Assembly: GCF_001633105.1 (NCBI RefSeq)
Contig: NZ_LUKZ01000009.1
Location: 781,269 to 845,268 of the forward strand
Source: Acidovorax sp. GW101-3H11
GTDB taxonomy: Bacteria > Pseudomonadota > Gammaproteobacteria > Burkholderiales > Burkholderiaceae_C
Reading direction: 5' to 3'
DNA: 64,000 nt
The translations under genes and the position numbers were made by a program. Shown here piece after piece: positions 25,972 through 35,356 of the stretch; the first letter of the stretch is position 1; the number at the start of each line of letters is the position of its first letter. The notes below the pieces were generated by a model that saw nothing but the letters and a program-made list of their open reading frames with translations, was not told the DNA's origin and made no database searches.

Positions 25972-27615
25972 TCACAAGCCCGGAAGCTTGTAATCCTTGA
26001 GCTGCTCACGCAGTTTGGTTTTGAGCATCTTGCCGGTGGCACCGAGCGGAATGGCATCGACAAACACCACGTCGTCCGGGATCTGCCACTTGGCGGTTTT
26101 GCCTTCGTAAAAAGCGAGCAGCTCATCGCGTGTGACCTCAGTGCCGGGGCGCTTGACCACAGCCACGATCGGGCGCTCGTCCCACTTGGGATGCGGCATA
26201 CCCACACACGCTGCCATGGCAATCGCGGGATGGGCCATGGCGATGTTCTCGATGTCGATGGAGCTGATCCACTCGCCGCCCGACTTGATCACGTCTTTGC
26301 TGCGGTCAGTGATCTGCATGAAGCCGTCGGCATCGATGGTGGCCACGTCGCCCGTGGGGAACCAGCCCCGGCCTTGCTTGTCTTTGACAAGCGGATGGCC
26401 GCCTTCGCCCTTGAAGTAGCTGTCCACGATCCACGGGCCCTTGACCAGCAGGTCGCCGTAGGTCTTGCCGTCCCAGGGCAGCTCTTCGCCATCACCGCCG
26501 ACGATCTTCATATCCACACCATAGATCGCGCGGCCCTGCTTGAGCAAGACCTTCATCTGCTCATCCTTGGGCAGCGACAGGTGCTTGTTCTTGAGCGTGC
26601 ACAGCGTGCCCAGTGGGCTCATCTCGGTCATGCCCCAGGCGTGCAGCACTTCCACGCCGTAGTCTTCCTTGAACGCATGGATCATGGCCGGTGGGCAGGC
26701 CGAGCCACCAATCACCGTGCGCTTGAGCGTGGAGAACTTCAGGCCTGCAGGCTTCATGTGGCCCAGCATCATCTGCCACACGGTCGGCACACCGGCGGCG
26801 TAGCTCACCTTTTCGGATTCGATGAGTTCATAGATCGACTTGCCATCCATCGCCGGGCCGGGAAACACCAGCTTGCAGCCCGTGAGCGCCGCCGAGTACG
26901 GAATGCCCCAGGCATTGACGTGGAACATGGGCACCACGGGCAGCACCGAGTCGCGGGCCGAGAGGCACATCACGTCGGGCAGCGCGGCGGCATAGGCATG
27001 CAGCGTGGTCGAGCGGTGGCTGTAAAGCGCGGCCTTGGGGTTGCCCGTGGTGCCGCTGGTGTAGCACATGCTCGATGCCGAGTTCTCGTCAAACTCGGGC
27101 CAGGCGTAGTCGGCCGAATGGGCGCCAATCCAGTCTTCATAGCTCGACAGGCCGGGAACACCAGAGTCCGCAGGCAGCTTGTCGGCATCGCACAGGGCCA
27201 CCCACTTCTTCACGGTAGGGCACTTGGCGTGCACGGCCTGCACCAGGGGCAGGAAGGTCAGGTCAAAACACAGCACCTGGTCTTCGGCATGGTTGACGAT
27301 CCAGGCGATCTGGTCGGGGTGCAGGCGGGGATTCACGGTGTGCAGCACACGGCCCGAGCCCGAGACACCAAAGTACATCTCCATGTGGCGGTAGCCGTTC
27401 CAGGCCAGCGTGGCCACGCGGTCGCTGAACTGCAGTTGCAGGTCGTCGAGCGCGTTGGCCAGACGGCGTGCACGCGCCGCCAGGTCGCGGTAGGTGTAGC
27501 GATGAATGTCACCCTCTACCCGCCGGGAGACGATTTCGGCGTCGCCATGGTGGCGTTCTGCGAACTCGATCAGCGACGAGATCAGCAACGGTTGACTTTG
27601 CATCAGGCCCAGCAT
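25972..27615 (-). CDS. Acyl-CoA ligase (AMP-forming fatty-acid--CoA synthetase)
   Basis: 547 residues from the ATG at 27615. ANL superfamily motifs in order: [18 protein letters not shown] (P-loop-like, about 175-192), [72 protein letters not shown], and the C-terminal Lys motif [13 protein letters not shown]. It activates a fatty acid with ATP and CoA. Medium- or long-chain type by length and motifs; the exact chain length is unknown. It lies upstream of the LIV operon on the same strand and divergent to the Crp/Fnr gene. Confidence 0.93.
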   Translation of the reverse strand: MLGLMQSQPLLISSLIEFAERHHGDAEIVSRRVEGDIHRYTYRDLAARARRLANALDDLQLQFSDRVATLAWNGYRHMEMYFGVSGSGRVLHTVNPRLHPDQIAWIVNHAEDQVLCFDLTFLPLVQAVHAKCPTVKKWVALCDADKLPADSGVPGLSSYEDWIGAHSADYAWPEFDENSASSMCYTSGTTGNPKAALYSHRSTTLHAYAAALPDVMCLSARDSVLPVVPMFHVNAWGIPYSAALTGCKLVFPGPAMDGKSIYELIESEKVSYAAGVPTVWQMMLGHMKPAGLKFSTLKRTVIGGSACPPAMIHAFKEDYGVEVLHAWGMTEMSPLGTLCTLKNKHLSLPKDEQMKVLLKQGRAIYGVDMKIVGGDGEELPWDGKTYGDLLVKGPWIVDSYFKGEGGHPLVKDKQGRGWFPTGDVATIDADGFMQITDRSKDVIKSGGEWISSIDIENIAMAHPAIAMAACVGMPHPKWDERPIVAVVKRPGTEVTRDELLAFYEGKTAKWQIPDDVVFVDAIPLGATGKMLKTKLREQLKDYKLPGL

Positions 27616-27891
27616 GGGTGCTCCTTGAATGTTGTAGTGAAGGGAAAGATCATGGTAGCGCGAGGCATGGGCCCCAGGTGTCTCCAAAGTCATGCAAACA
27701 GGCCGCTGAAATCCATTGGTCCACCAGGCGCTGCGCCACCCGCCATCGGCTTTGCCACGCAACTCCTGGCGCCCCACGGCAGGCCGCCAGTGTGCGCCGC
27801 GCGCGCGCGGCTGCCAACACCTGTCGTCCCATTGACAAAGCCCAAGGGATTACCCTGAACCCGGCGCCAAAGTGCAGCGACAATCGCGCAC

Positions 27892-28578
27892 ATGCTCAGC
27901 ACCTTGCCCCCTGCTCCGCGCTTCATTTCGGCCCAGCCCTGGTTTGCCAGCGTGCCCGCCGCGCTGCAGGAGCGCCTGCGCGACGAGGTGTTTGCCGTGC
28001 AGGGCGACAAGGGCGCCGTCATGATGCCTGCGGGTAGCGCGGTGGAGGGCTGGCATGCCGTTCTGTCGGGCCTGGTGATGCTGCAGAGCCCGGCCAGCAA
28101 AGGACGGGCGTCGGCTTTCATCGGTGTGCCGGATGGCGAGTGGTTTGGCGAGGGCTCGGCCATGAAGCCCGAGCCGCGCAAGTACAACGTGGTGGCGCTG
28201 CGGCCAACCACGCTGCTGTGCCTGCCGCTGCCACTGTTTGCCACGCTGCGCGAGAGCAGCCTGGCGTTCAACCAGTTCCTGGTGCAACACCTGAACATGC
28301 GGCTCGGACAGGCCATGACCATCATCGAGGCTGGCCGCACACAATCCCCCGAGCACCGCGTCGCGCTGTACCTGAGCCGGTTGTTCTGGCGCAGCACGCG
28401 CAGGCTCAACCTCACGCAGGACGAGCTGGGCCAGCTGGTGGGCCTGTCGCGCCAGACGGTGAACCGCGTGCTGCGCACGCTGGAGGCACTGGGCATCGTG
28501 TCGCTGGACTTTGGCAAGGTGGCCATCGTGGACGACGAGGCGCTCGGCGCATACCTTGCTGCCACCGCAGCAGCATGA
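27892..28578 (+). CDS. Crp/Fnr family transcriptional regulator
   Basis: 228 residues. An N-terminal cyclic-nucleotide-like effector domain (residues 1-140; GDKGAVMMPAGSAVEGWHAVLSGLVML) is followed by a C-terminal helix-turn-helix (LTQDELGQLVGLSRQTVNRVLRTLEALGIVSLD, about 175-207). It has no FNR-type Cys cluster, so it is not an iron-sulfur oxygen sensor. It is divergent from the acyl-CoA ligase (276-bp gap), so that gene is a likely target. The effector is unknown. Confidence 0.9.
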   Translation: MLSTLPPAPRFISAQPWFASVPAALQERLRDEVFAVQGDKGAVMMPAGSAVEGWHAVLSGLVMLQSPASKGRASAFIGVPDGEWFGEGSAMKPEPRKYNVVALRPTTLLCLPLPLFATLRESSLAFNQFLVQHLNMRLGQAMTIIEAGRTQSPEHRVALYLSRLFWRSTRRLNLTQDELGQLVGLSRQTVNRVLRTLEALGIVSLDFGKVAIVDDEALGAYLAATAAA

Positions 28579-28612
28579 ACGGACATGGGAAGCAGCATCA
28601 GGCGCAGGGTCC

Positions 28613-30319
28613 TCACTGAACGCTCAGGCGCGTGGCCTTCTGGTCTGCGTCAAAGATGAACTTGCGCGGCCAGGGCTGCCACTCCTCGCCGAGGCCGGTG
28701 TGGTTGGGGTTGCCGGTGTGCACGAAGGCACGCACGCTGTCCATCATCACGCCAGAGAGCGCGAGGCGGCCGGGCTGGTTGGCCGTGCTGTTGGCGGCCT
28801 TGGCCAGCAGGGACGGGCCGAAGTTGCCAAAGACAAAGGGCAGGTCAAAGCCATGGGCAGCACCGTACACATCGTTCCAGGGTGCAGGCTGCTGGGCCCA
28901 GTTGAACTGGTAGCTCCACACGTTGGCTTGCTGGGTGCGCAACGTGCCCAGCAGGTTGTCGCGGCTGGGTTCAAAGAACACGCTGCCCAGCAGTTTCATG
29001 CGGGCGTTGTAGCCCGTGGATGGCGCCGCGATCGGCAGGTACGAAGGGTCAATGATGTCGGCCACCGTGAGCGTGGTGGGGGCATCGGGGTTGAAGCCCT
29101 GCGTCATCGCAAAGCGCTCCGCATCGCTGATCTTCAGGCCCGGCTTGCCACCCAGCAGCGCCAGGAAAGGCGCAAAGAGCTTGGCCTCGTCCTGGGTGTA
29201 GCCCGAGAGCACGGGCACCTTGTGGTAGCGGCCCGCTGCAATCTCCGCGATGGGGTTGGTCGGCACCACCACACCGTCAGGAATCGGCCCCGACCCCGTG
29301 AGCCCTTTTTGCATCACTGTCTGCAGCACCACACGGCCGTCCTTGCCGCGCAGGTAGCTGGCAGTTTGCGCGGGCGTCCAGCCCGCCACCAGCGTGGCAG
29401 CGGCGGCAGCGTCGGGCGCCAGGCCGTCGGCCAGTGCCAGTGCGGCCAGCAAGGCCCCTGACTGCGCTGCGTACTTCGATGCCGGATTGAGCGTGGGGAT
29501 GGAACCCGCTGGCAGGTTGCTGGCCAGCGAGATGCCTCCGCTGATGGGCACGATCTTGTGGAAAAGGCCTGCGGCCTGGGGCGCGGTGAGCAGCGCCAGG
29601 ACGTTGATGGCGCCCGCCGACTGCCCCATCAGCGTCACATTGGCTGCATTGCCGCCAAACTTGGCGATGTTGCGCTGGATGAAGGTCAGCGCCTGCACAT
29701 TGTCCAGCAGCGCATAGTTGCCCGTGTACGCCTGGCTGCCGCTGTGCAGTTGCGGCAGCTGGAGAAAGCCCAGCACATCCAGCCGGTAGTTGGCCGTGAC
29801 CACCACGGCATTGGCCGCGCGCGCCAATGCGGCGCCGTCGTACACCGGGTCGGCCGTGTAGCCCGAGATGGCACTGCCGCCATGCAAGAAGAGCAGCACC
29901 GGCAGGTTGTCCTGATTGGTCGCAGGGCGCCAGATGTTCAGCGTCAGGCAATCCTCGTTGCCCACGGGCGTGCCCAAGGTCTGGCCAATGGTGTCGTCAA
30001 AGCGGTTGTTGGCCCCGGGCCCGTACAGACGCCCCATCTGCAGGCAGGCATTGCCAAAACGCGTGGCGCTGCGCTCACCGGCCCAGGCAGCGGGCTCCGC
30101 AGGTGGCTGCCAGCGCAAGTCCCCCACGGGCGGCTTGGCAAAGGGCATGCCCTTCCAGGCATAGGTGCCCGTCACGGCGCTATCGTCCACGCCGCGCACG
30201 GTGCCGTACACCGTCTCACGCACCTCGGGCGCAGAGCCCGAGCCACCACCACAACCAGCCAGAGCCAGCACGCACACCACCGCCCCCAGCCATGGCACAC
30301 GCTTGCGCACATCGATCAT
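28613..30319 (-). CDS. Lipoprotein carboxylesterase/lipase (type-B, pNB-esterase-like)
   Basis: 568 residues. The N-terminus KRVPWLGAVVCVLALAGCGGG has a lipobox (LAGC), so the protein is likely lipid-anchored. Type-B esterase motifs: WKGMPFAKPPVGDLRWQPP, EDCLTLNIWRPA, the oxyanion-hole LFLHGGSAISGY, nucleophile MGQSAGAINVLALL, the acid residue in VLSGYTQDEAKLF and the catalytic His in GAAHGFDLPFVFG. It hydrolyses esters; the substrate is unknown. It is divergent from an AraC-type regulator (190-bp gap) that may control it, and convergent with the Crp/Fnr gene. Confidence 0.93.
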   Translation of the reverse strand: MIDVRKRVPWLGAVVCVLALAGCGGGSGSAPEVRETVYGTVRGVDDSAVTGTYAWKGMPFAKPPVGDLRWQPPAEPAAWAGERSATRFGNACLQMGRLYGPGANNRFDDTIGQTLGTPVGNEDCLTLNIWRPATNQDNLPVLLFLHGGSAISGYTADPVYDGAALARAANAVVVTANYRLDVLGFLQLPQLHSGSQAYTGNYALLDNVQALTFIQRNIAKFGGNAANVTLMGQSAGAINVLALLTAPQAAGLFHKIVPISGGISLASNLPAGSIPTLNPASKYAAQSGALLAALALADGLAPDAAAAATLVAGWTPAQTASYLRGKDGRVVLQTVMQKGLTGSGPIPDGVVVPTNPIAEIAAGRYHKVPVLSGYTQDEAKLFAPFLALLGGKPGLKISDAERFAMTQGFNPDAPTTLTVADIIDPSYLPIAAPSTGYNARMKLLGSVFFEPSRDNLLGTLRTQQANVWSYQFNWAQQPAPWNDVYGAAHGFDLPFVFGNFGPSLLAKAANSTANQPGRLALSGVMMDSVRAFVHTGNPNHTGLGEEWQPWPRKFIFDADQKATRLSVQ

Positions 30320-30510
30320 GTCTTGTCTCCTGTGAGTTCTAGAATGGGTCAGGCCTCAGCGAAGCGTCACACTTGCGGCAGGGCCTGACCTCGGCGACGA
30401 TTGTGTGAATGCATCGCCGCTGGCCCACTATCGCAACCACGCCAAAACAGTGACTTCAGAACACCACCCTCGCGTTAACCCTGAGTGGGAAGCCTGCCCA
30501 TGAACCACCC

Positions 30511-31551
30511 ATGACCCAGCGCACCAGCTCCGCCGCATGGGTGCGTGGCATTGCGGACATGTTTGCGGCAGAAGGGCTGCCAGCGGCCGACCTGTGCACC
30601 GAAGCCGGCATCGACCTGCCGGGTCTGCAGCAGCAGCCTCAGACCCGCGTGGATGTGGACCGCGTGAGCCGGCTCTGGGAGGCCGCAGCGGCGCGCTACG
30701 GCCAACCCGGCCTGGGCCTGGAGCGGGACCTGGCAGCGCGGTACGGCAATGTGGACCTGGTGGGCTACGCGCTGGCCTCCGGCCCCAACCTGCTTATCGG
30801 CTTTGAACACCTGCAGCGGCAGATGGCGCTGATCTCGGACGCCACCACCTTTGAAATGAAGCGCGACCCGCGTGGCCAGGGCTACTGGCTGGCGCTCAGC
30901 CACATCGGCGCCACACGGCCCATTCCGCGCCAGCGCATCGAGTTCGCGGTGCTCACCCTGTTCACACTGTGCTGCTGGCTGACCCGGCGCGATCTGGTGC
31001 CCCTGGCTGTAGAACTGATCACCCCCCCACCTGGCGAAGACGGTCGGTATCGTGCCGCGTTTGGCGTCACGCCGCTCTTTGGCCAGCCCGCCAACCGTTT
31101 CCTGCTCTCCGAAGCCGATCTGCGCGCCCCCATCCCCACCCACAACCCAGGTCTGTGGACATTGCACGAACGGCTGGTCGAAACCGAGCTGGACCAGCTC
31201 GGCCAGACGCTGGCCAGCACCCGCGTCCGCACCGAAATCGCGCGCGTGCTGCACCTGGGCGAGCCCCGGCGCGAGGACATTGCCGCACGCCTGCACCTGA
31301 CCGACCGCACCCTGCAGCGGCGCCTGCAGGCCGAGTCGGTGAGCTACCAGCAACTGCTGGACGACACCCGCCGCGAACTCGCGTGCCAGCACCTGAGCGA
31401 TGAGCGCCGCAGCCTGGCCGAGATTGCCGACCTGCTGGGTTTTGCAGACCAGAGCAACCTGTTCCGCGCCTGCAAGCGCTGGTTTGGCATGCCGCCCGGG
31501 CAGTACCGCACACAGCTGCTGGCGGAGCCGGAGGCAGCGCCCACCTCCTGA
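30511..31551 (+). CDS. AraC family transcriptional regulator
   Basis: 346 residues. The N-terminal ~200 residues are the Arabinose_bd-type domain of OruR/ArgR-like regulators (WVRGIADMFAAEGLPAADLC... VDRVSRLWEAAAARYGQPGLGLE). The C-terminal AraC DNA-binding domain has two helix-turn-helices: REDIAARLHLTDRTLQRRLQAESVSYQQLLDDTR and SLAEIADLLGFADQSNLFRACKRWFGMPPGQYR. It is divergent to the lipoprotein esterase gene, so a local role is plausible. It ends 71 bp before selO. Confidence 0.92.
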   Translation: MTQRTSSAAWVRGIADMFAAEGLPAADLCTEAGIDLPGLQQQPQTRVDVDRVSRLWEAAAARYGQPGLGLERDLAARYGNVDLVGYALASGPNLLIGFEHLQRQMALISDATTFEMKRDPRGQGYWLALSHIGATRPIPRQRIEFAVLTLFTLCCWLTRRDLVPLAVELITPPPGEDGRYRAAFGVTPLFGQPANRFLLSEADLRAPIPTHNPGLWTLHERLVETELDQLGQTLASTRVRTEIARVLHLGEPRREDIAARLHLTDRTLQRRLQAESVSYQQLLDDTRRELACQHLSDERRSLAEIADLLGFADQSNLFRACKRWFGMPPGQYRTQLLAEPEAAPTS

Positions 31552-31621
31552 GAATCCATAGCGGCAACGCCCCATGGCCTTGCCAGCCTTGTGCCATCCA
31601 CGGTGCGAGACAATTGCGGCC

Positions 31622-33106
31622 ATGAACCTGAGCGCCGACCACAGCGAAACCGCCGCCGACCTGGGACTGGCCTGGAACCACCGCTTCACCGACCTGGGGC
31701 CCGCCTTCCATACCGAACTGCGCCCCACCCCACTGCCCGCCCCCCACTGGGTGGGCACCAGCCCCGATGTGGCACGGCTGATCGGGCTCGACCCATCCTG
31801 GCTGGGGAGTGACAAAGCGCTGCAGGCCTTCACTGGCAACACGCTGCTGGCGGGCTCGCGCCCCCTGGCCAGCGTGTACAGCGGCCACCAGTTCGGGGTG
31901 TGGGCGGGGCAACTGGGCGACGGCCGGGCCATCCTGCTCGGCGAGACGGCCAACGGCCACGAAATCCAGCTCAAGGGCGCGGGCCGCACGCCCTACTCCC
32001 GCATGGGCGATGGCCGGGCGGTGCTGCGCTCCAGCATCCGTGAGTTCCTGTGCAGCGAGGCCATGCACGGGCTGGGCATTCCCACCTCGCGTGCGCTGTG
32101 CATCACCGGCTCGCCCGCGCCGGTGCGGCGCGAAGAGATCGAGACCGCCGCCGTGGTCACGCGCGTGGCGCCCAGTTTTGTGCGTTTTGGCCACTTTGAG
32201 CACTTTGCCGCCAACGGCCAGGAAGCCCCGCTGCAAGCGCTGGCCGACTATGTCATCGACCGCTACTACCCCGAATGCCGGGGCACCACGGATTTCGGTG
32301 GCAATGCCTACGCCGCCCTGCTGCAGGCGGTGAGTGAACGCACCGCGCGCCTCATGGCCCAGTGGCAGGCCGTGGGCTTTTGCCATGGGGTGATGAACAC
32401 CGACAACATGAGCATCCTGGGCCTCACGATAGACTACGGCCCGTTCCAGTTTCTGGACGCTTTCGTGCCGGGCCATGTGTGCAACCACAGCGACACGCAG
32501 GGCCGCTATGCCTACAACCGCCAGCCCAATGTGGCGTATTGGAACCTGTTCTGCCTGGCGCAGGCGCTACTGCCACTGATCGGCGACGAGGAACTGGCCA
32601 AGGCGGCACTGGAGTCTTACAAGGCGGTGTTCCCGCAGGAGTTCATGGCCCTCATGCGCGCCAAGCTGGGCCTGACCACGGTGCACGAAGAGGACGCCAC
32701 GCTGATCGACGGCATCCTGCTGCTGCTCGCAAAAAATGGCGTGGACTACACCATCTTCTGGCGCCGGCTCTCGCATGCCGTGGGCAGCGGCGATTTCGAG
32801 CCGGTGCGCGACCTGTTTGCCGATCACGCGGCCTGCGATGCATGGCTGCTATCATATTCAGAGCAAAAAAAGCATGATGGTCGCGCGGTAGCGGCCAATT
32901 TAATGCTCAAAACCAACCCCAAATTCGTGCTGCGCAACCACCTGGGCGAACAGGCCATCCGCGCGGCGAAACTTGGCGACTTCAGCGAACTCCAAACCCT
33001 GCAGCGGCTGCTGGAGCGCCCGTTCGACGAGCACCCCGGCCACGAAGCCTACGCAGCCTTCCCGCCCGACTGGGCGTCTTCCATCGAGATCAGCTGTTCA
33101 TCATGA
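31622..33106 (+). CDS. selO: SelO/YdiU pseudokinase-fold protein AMPylator, containing a repeat-derived segment
   Basis: 494 residues from the ATG at 31622 ([13 protein letters not shown]). SelO hallmarks: [25 protein letters not shown] (where the first VYSGHQFG core is recognisable), [73 protein letters not shown] and the conserved C-terminal Cys (ISCSS). The family transfers AMP from ATP to protein Ser/Thr/Tyr and is linked to oxidative stress. Residues about 409-431 are encoded by a sequence closely matching repeat family A (32848-32908), with unusual codons (CTA, TCA, TAT, TTA), in frame. The stop overlaps the msrB start by 4 bp. Confidence 0.93.
   Translation: MNLSADHSETAADLGLAWNHRFTDLGPAFHTELRPTPLPAPHWVGTSPDVARLIGLDPSWLGSDKALQAFTGNTLLAGSRPLASVYSGHQFGVWAGQLGDGRAILLGETANGHEIQLKGAGRTPYSRMGDGRAVLRSSIREFLCSEAMHGLGIPTSRALCITGSPAPVRREEIETAAVVTRVAPSFVRFGHFEHFAANGQEAPLQALADYVIDRYYPECRGTTDFGGNAYAALLQAVSERTARLMAQWQAVGFCHGVMNTDNMSILGLTIDYGPFQFLDAFVPGHVCNHSDTQGRYAYNRQPNVAYWNLFCLAQALLPLIGDEELAKAALESYKAVFPQEFMALMRAKLGLTTVHEEDATLIDGILLLLAKNGVDYTIFWRRLSHAVGSGDFEPVRDLFADHAACDAWLLSYSEQKKHDGRAVAANLMLKTNPKFVLRNHLGEQAIRAAKLGDFSELQTLQRLLERPFDEHPGHEAYAAFPPDWASSIEISCSS
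32848..32908. repeat. Family-A repeat inserted in frame in selO
   Basis: GCTATCATATTCAGAGC, AAGCATGATGG and GCGCGGTAGCGGCCAATTTA in order. The last block matches the GCGCGGTAACGGCCATTTTT block at 59868-59924 and the GCGCGGAAACGGCCATTTTT block at 12610-12664. It encodes roughly [19 protein letters not shown] within SelO without a frameshift or stop. Confidence 0.7.
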
Positions 33107-33516
33107 CCCATCCCATCCAGAAGACCGACGCCGAATGGCAAGCCGTGCTGCGCGAAAAAGGCGCCGAGCCTGTGGCGTTCCAGGTCACCCGCCACGCCGC
33201 CACCGAGCGCCCGTTCACCGGCAAGTACGAAACCCACTGGGCCGACGGCAGCTACCACTGCATCTGCTGCGATGCCAAGCTGTTTGATTCGGACACCAAG
33301 TTCGACGCGGGCTGCGGCTGGCCGAGCTTCTCACAGGCCATCCCTGGCGCCATCACCGAAATCGTGGACCGCAGCCACGGCATGGTCCGCACCGAGACGG
33401 TGTGTGCACAATGCGGGGCCCATCTGGGCCACGTGTTTGAAGATGGCCCGGCACCCACCGGCCTGCGCTATTGCATGAACTCCGCGTCGCTCGACTTCGA
33501 ATCCGACAAGGGCTGA
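33103..33516 (+). CDS. msrB: Peptide-methionine (R)-S-oxide reductase MsrB
   Basis: 137 residues. All the family's key elements are present: zinc Cys pairs Cys53-x2-Cys56 (YHCICCD) and Cys101-x2-Cys104 ([12 protein letters not shown]), [10 protein letters not shown] (68-76) and catalytic Cys124 in [12 protein letters not shown]. It reduces the R form of methionine sulfoxide in proteins. Its start overlaps the selO stop (ATGA), so the two are co-translated. SelO and MsrB are both connected to redox-damage response, so the pairing is functionally sensible. Confidence 0.96.
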   Translation: MTHPIQKTDAEWQAVLREKGAEPVAFQVTRHAATERPFTGKYETHWADGSYHCICCDAKLFDSDTKFDAGCGWPSFSQAIPGAITEIVDRSHGMVRTETVCAQCGAHLGHVFEDGPAPTGLRYCMNSASLDFESDKG

Positions 33517-33539
33517 CCGCCGAGAATGTCCCCGACTCC

Positions 33540-34079
33540 ATGAAAATCCTGATCGACTTCTTCCCCATCCTGCTGTTTTTCGGGGCCTACAAGTTCTATG
33601 GCATCTATGTGGGCACAGCCGTGCTCATGGCCGCCACGGTGGTGCAGATGGGCCTGATCTACGCCATCGACCGCCGCCTGCAGACCATGCACAAGGTCAC
33701 GCTGGTGCTCATCCTGCTGTTTGGCACGCTCACGCTGGTGCTGCAGGACGACCGCTTCATCAAGTGGAAACCCACGGTGCTCTACGGCGCCATGTCCCTC
33801 GCGCTGGCCGTGGCCCTGTGGGCCATGAAGAAGAACTTCCTCAAGATGCTGCTGGGCAGCCAGCTGGACCTGCCCGACCGGGTGTGGTTGCGGCTCAATG
33901 TGGCGTGGATCATTTACTGCGCCTTCATGTCCGTCATCAACGCCTATGTGGTGGTCAACTTCAGCACCGAAGCCTGGGTGGACTTCAAGCTCTGGGGCTA
34001 CGCCTTCCCACTGGTCTTCCTGATCGGCCAGGGCATCTACATCGCGCCACACCTCAAGGGCGACGAGCCTGCAGCCTGA
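33540..34079 (+). CDS. yciB: Inner-membrane septation protein YciB/IspA family
   Basis: 179 residues from the ATG at 33540 ([21 protein letters not shown]). It has five or six membrane segments and the family signatures [38 protein letters not shown] and [21 protein letters not shown]. The family supports cell-envelope and septum integrity. It is 23 bp after msrB and 15 bp before bolA, so it is part of a compact plus-strand operon. Confidence 0.95.
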   Translation: MKILIDFFPILLFFGAYKFYGIYVGTAVLMAATVVQMGLIYAIDRRLQTMHKVTLVLILLFGTLTLVLQDDRFIKWKPTVLYGAMSLALAVALWAMKKNFLKMLLGSQLDLPDRVWLRLNVAWIIYCAFMSVINAYVVVNFSTEAWVDFKLWGYAFPLVFLIGQGIYIAPHLKGDEPAA

Positions 34080-34094
34080 GGCAACGAGACCACC

Positions 34095-34361
34095 ATGACC
34101 ACCCTCTCCATCGCCCAGCAGATGCATCAGGCCCTCGCCCTGCGGCTCACGCCCACCGCCCTTGAAGTGCTGGACGAAAGCGCCGCCCACGCAGGCCATG
34201 CCGGAGCCAACGGCACCGGTTTTGGCACGCATTTCCGGGTCCGCATTTCGTCACCTTTGTTTACAGGCAAGCCCCGCGTAGCGCAACACCGCCTTGTGTA
34301 TGATGCGCTGCAAGAATTTATTGACCAAGGCGTACACGCCCTTGCCATTGAAGTTCTCTGA
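34095..34361 (+). CDS. bolA: BolA family protein
   Basis: 88 residues, the BolA class size. Features: LRLTPTALEVLDESAAHAGHAG near the start, FRVRISSPLFTGKPRVAQHRLVYDAL (the class-specific FxGKxxVxRHRLVYxAL-type helix) and a C-terminal VHALAIEVL. BolA proteins associate with monothiol glutaredoxins and influence iron-sulfur handling and cell morphology. It lies in the selO-msrB-yciB-bolA-PPIase string. The assignment to BolA rather than IbaG is by sequence pattern. Confidence 0.92.
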   Translation: MTTLSIAQQMHQALALRLTPTALEVLDESAAHAGHAGANGTGFGTHFRVRISSPLFTGKPRVAQHRLVYDALQEFIDQGVHALAIEVL

Positions 34362-34429
34362 ACCGGCCCCAGATAGCAATGCGCCGGATTTCAGCTGGCA
34401 CAAACAACCTCTCATTTTTTGGATTCCGC

Positions 34430-35215
34430 ATGAAGAAACAGCTCCTGTCCGGCCTCGTGGCCGCTGCCGTGCTGGGCACGATGGCCCTGCCCGCTTCCGC
34501 CCAGAACGTTGCCATCGTCAACGGCAAGGCCGTGCCGAAAGAGCGCGTTGAGGCACTCAAGCAGCAGGTGGAACGCTCGGGCCGCCCTGTGACGCCCGAC
34601 ATCGAAGGCCAGATCAAGGAAGAAGTGATCGCCCGCGAAATCTTCATGCAGGAAGCCCAAAAGCGCGGCCTGGAAGCCTCGGCCGACTACAAGGCCCAGA
34701 TGGAACTGGCCCGCCAGAGCATCCTGATCCGCGAACTGTTCGCCGACTACCAGAAGACCAACCCGGTGACCGACGCCGAAATCCAGGCCGAATACGACAA
34801 GTTCGTGGCGGCCAATGGCGGCAAGGAATACAAGGCCAGCCACATCCTGGTGGAGAAGGAAGCCGACGCCAAGGCCATCATCGCGTCCATCAAGAAGGGC
34901 GCCAAGTTCGAAGACATCGCCAAGAAGCAATCCAAGGACCCAGGCTCCGGCGCCAAGGGTGGCGACCTGGACTGGGCCAACCCCGCCAGCTACGTGAGCG
35001 AATTCACCGAAGCCCTGGTCAAGCTCGAAAAGGGCAAGATGACCGACGCCCCCGTGAAGAGCCAGTTTGGCTACCACGTCATCCGCCTGGACGACGTGCG
35101 CCAAGCCCAGCTGCCCAAGCTGGACGAAGTCAAGCCCCAAGTGGCGCAACAACTGCAGCAGCAAAAGCTGGCCAAGTTCCAGGAAGACCTGCGCGCCAAG
35201 GCCAAGGTCGAGTAA
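34430..35215 (+). CDS. Periplasmic peptidyl-prolyl cis-trans isomerase (parvulin type, SurA/PpiC-like)
   Basis: 261 residues from the ATG at 34430 (MKKQLLSGLVAAAVLGTMALPASAQ), with a signal peptide cleaved after ASAQ. The N-terminal helical chaperone part (KEEVIAREIFMQEAQKRGLEASADYKAQMELARQSILIREL) is followed by a parvulin domain (YKASHILVEKEADAKAIIASIKKGAKFEDIAKKQSKDPGSGAKGGDLDW, about 142-190, and PVKSQFGYHVIRLDDVR). It should catalyse prolyl isomerisation and assist folding of exported proteins. A strong terminator follows at 35253. Confidence 0.95.
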   Translation: MKKQLLSGLVAAAVLGTMALPASAQNVAIVNGKAVPKERVEALKQQVERSGRPVTPDIEGQIKEEVIAREIFMQEAQKRGLEASADYKAQMELARQSILIRELFADYQKTNPVTDAEIQAEYDKFVAANGGKEYKASHILVEKEADAKAIIASIKKGAKFEDIAKKQSKDPGSGAKGGDLDWANPASYVSEFTEALVKLEKGKMTDAPVKSQFGYHVIRLDDVRQAQLPKLDEVKPQVAQQLQQQKLAKFQEDLRAKAKVE

Positions 35216-35252
35216 TCAGGCTGGACCGGCATCCGCAGGGATGCCCCCCCCC

Positions 35253-35281
35253 AAAAAACGCGGCCTAGGCCGCGTTTTTTT
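35253..35281. terminator. Bidirectional hairpin terminator
   Basis: AAAAAACGCGGCCTAGGCCGCGTTTTTTTT: perfect palindrome ACGCGGCC-TA-GGCCGCGT flanked by A and T runs, after the PPIase stop. It can also serve the convergent DUF1624 gene. Confidence 0.95.
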
Positions 35282-35356
35282 ATGCCCGCTGGGAACGGTC
35301 TGCCGCCGACAGTTCACCCACAGAGCCGCTTGTTCTTTCCATCAACCAGTCGGCAG

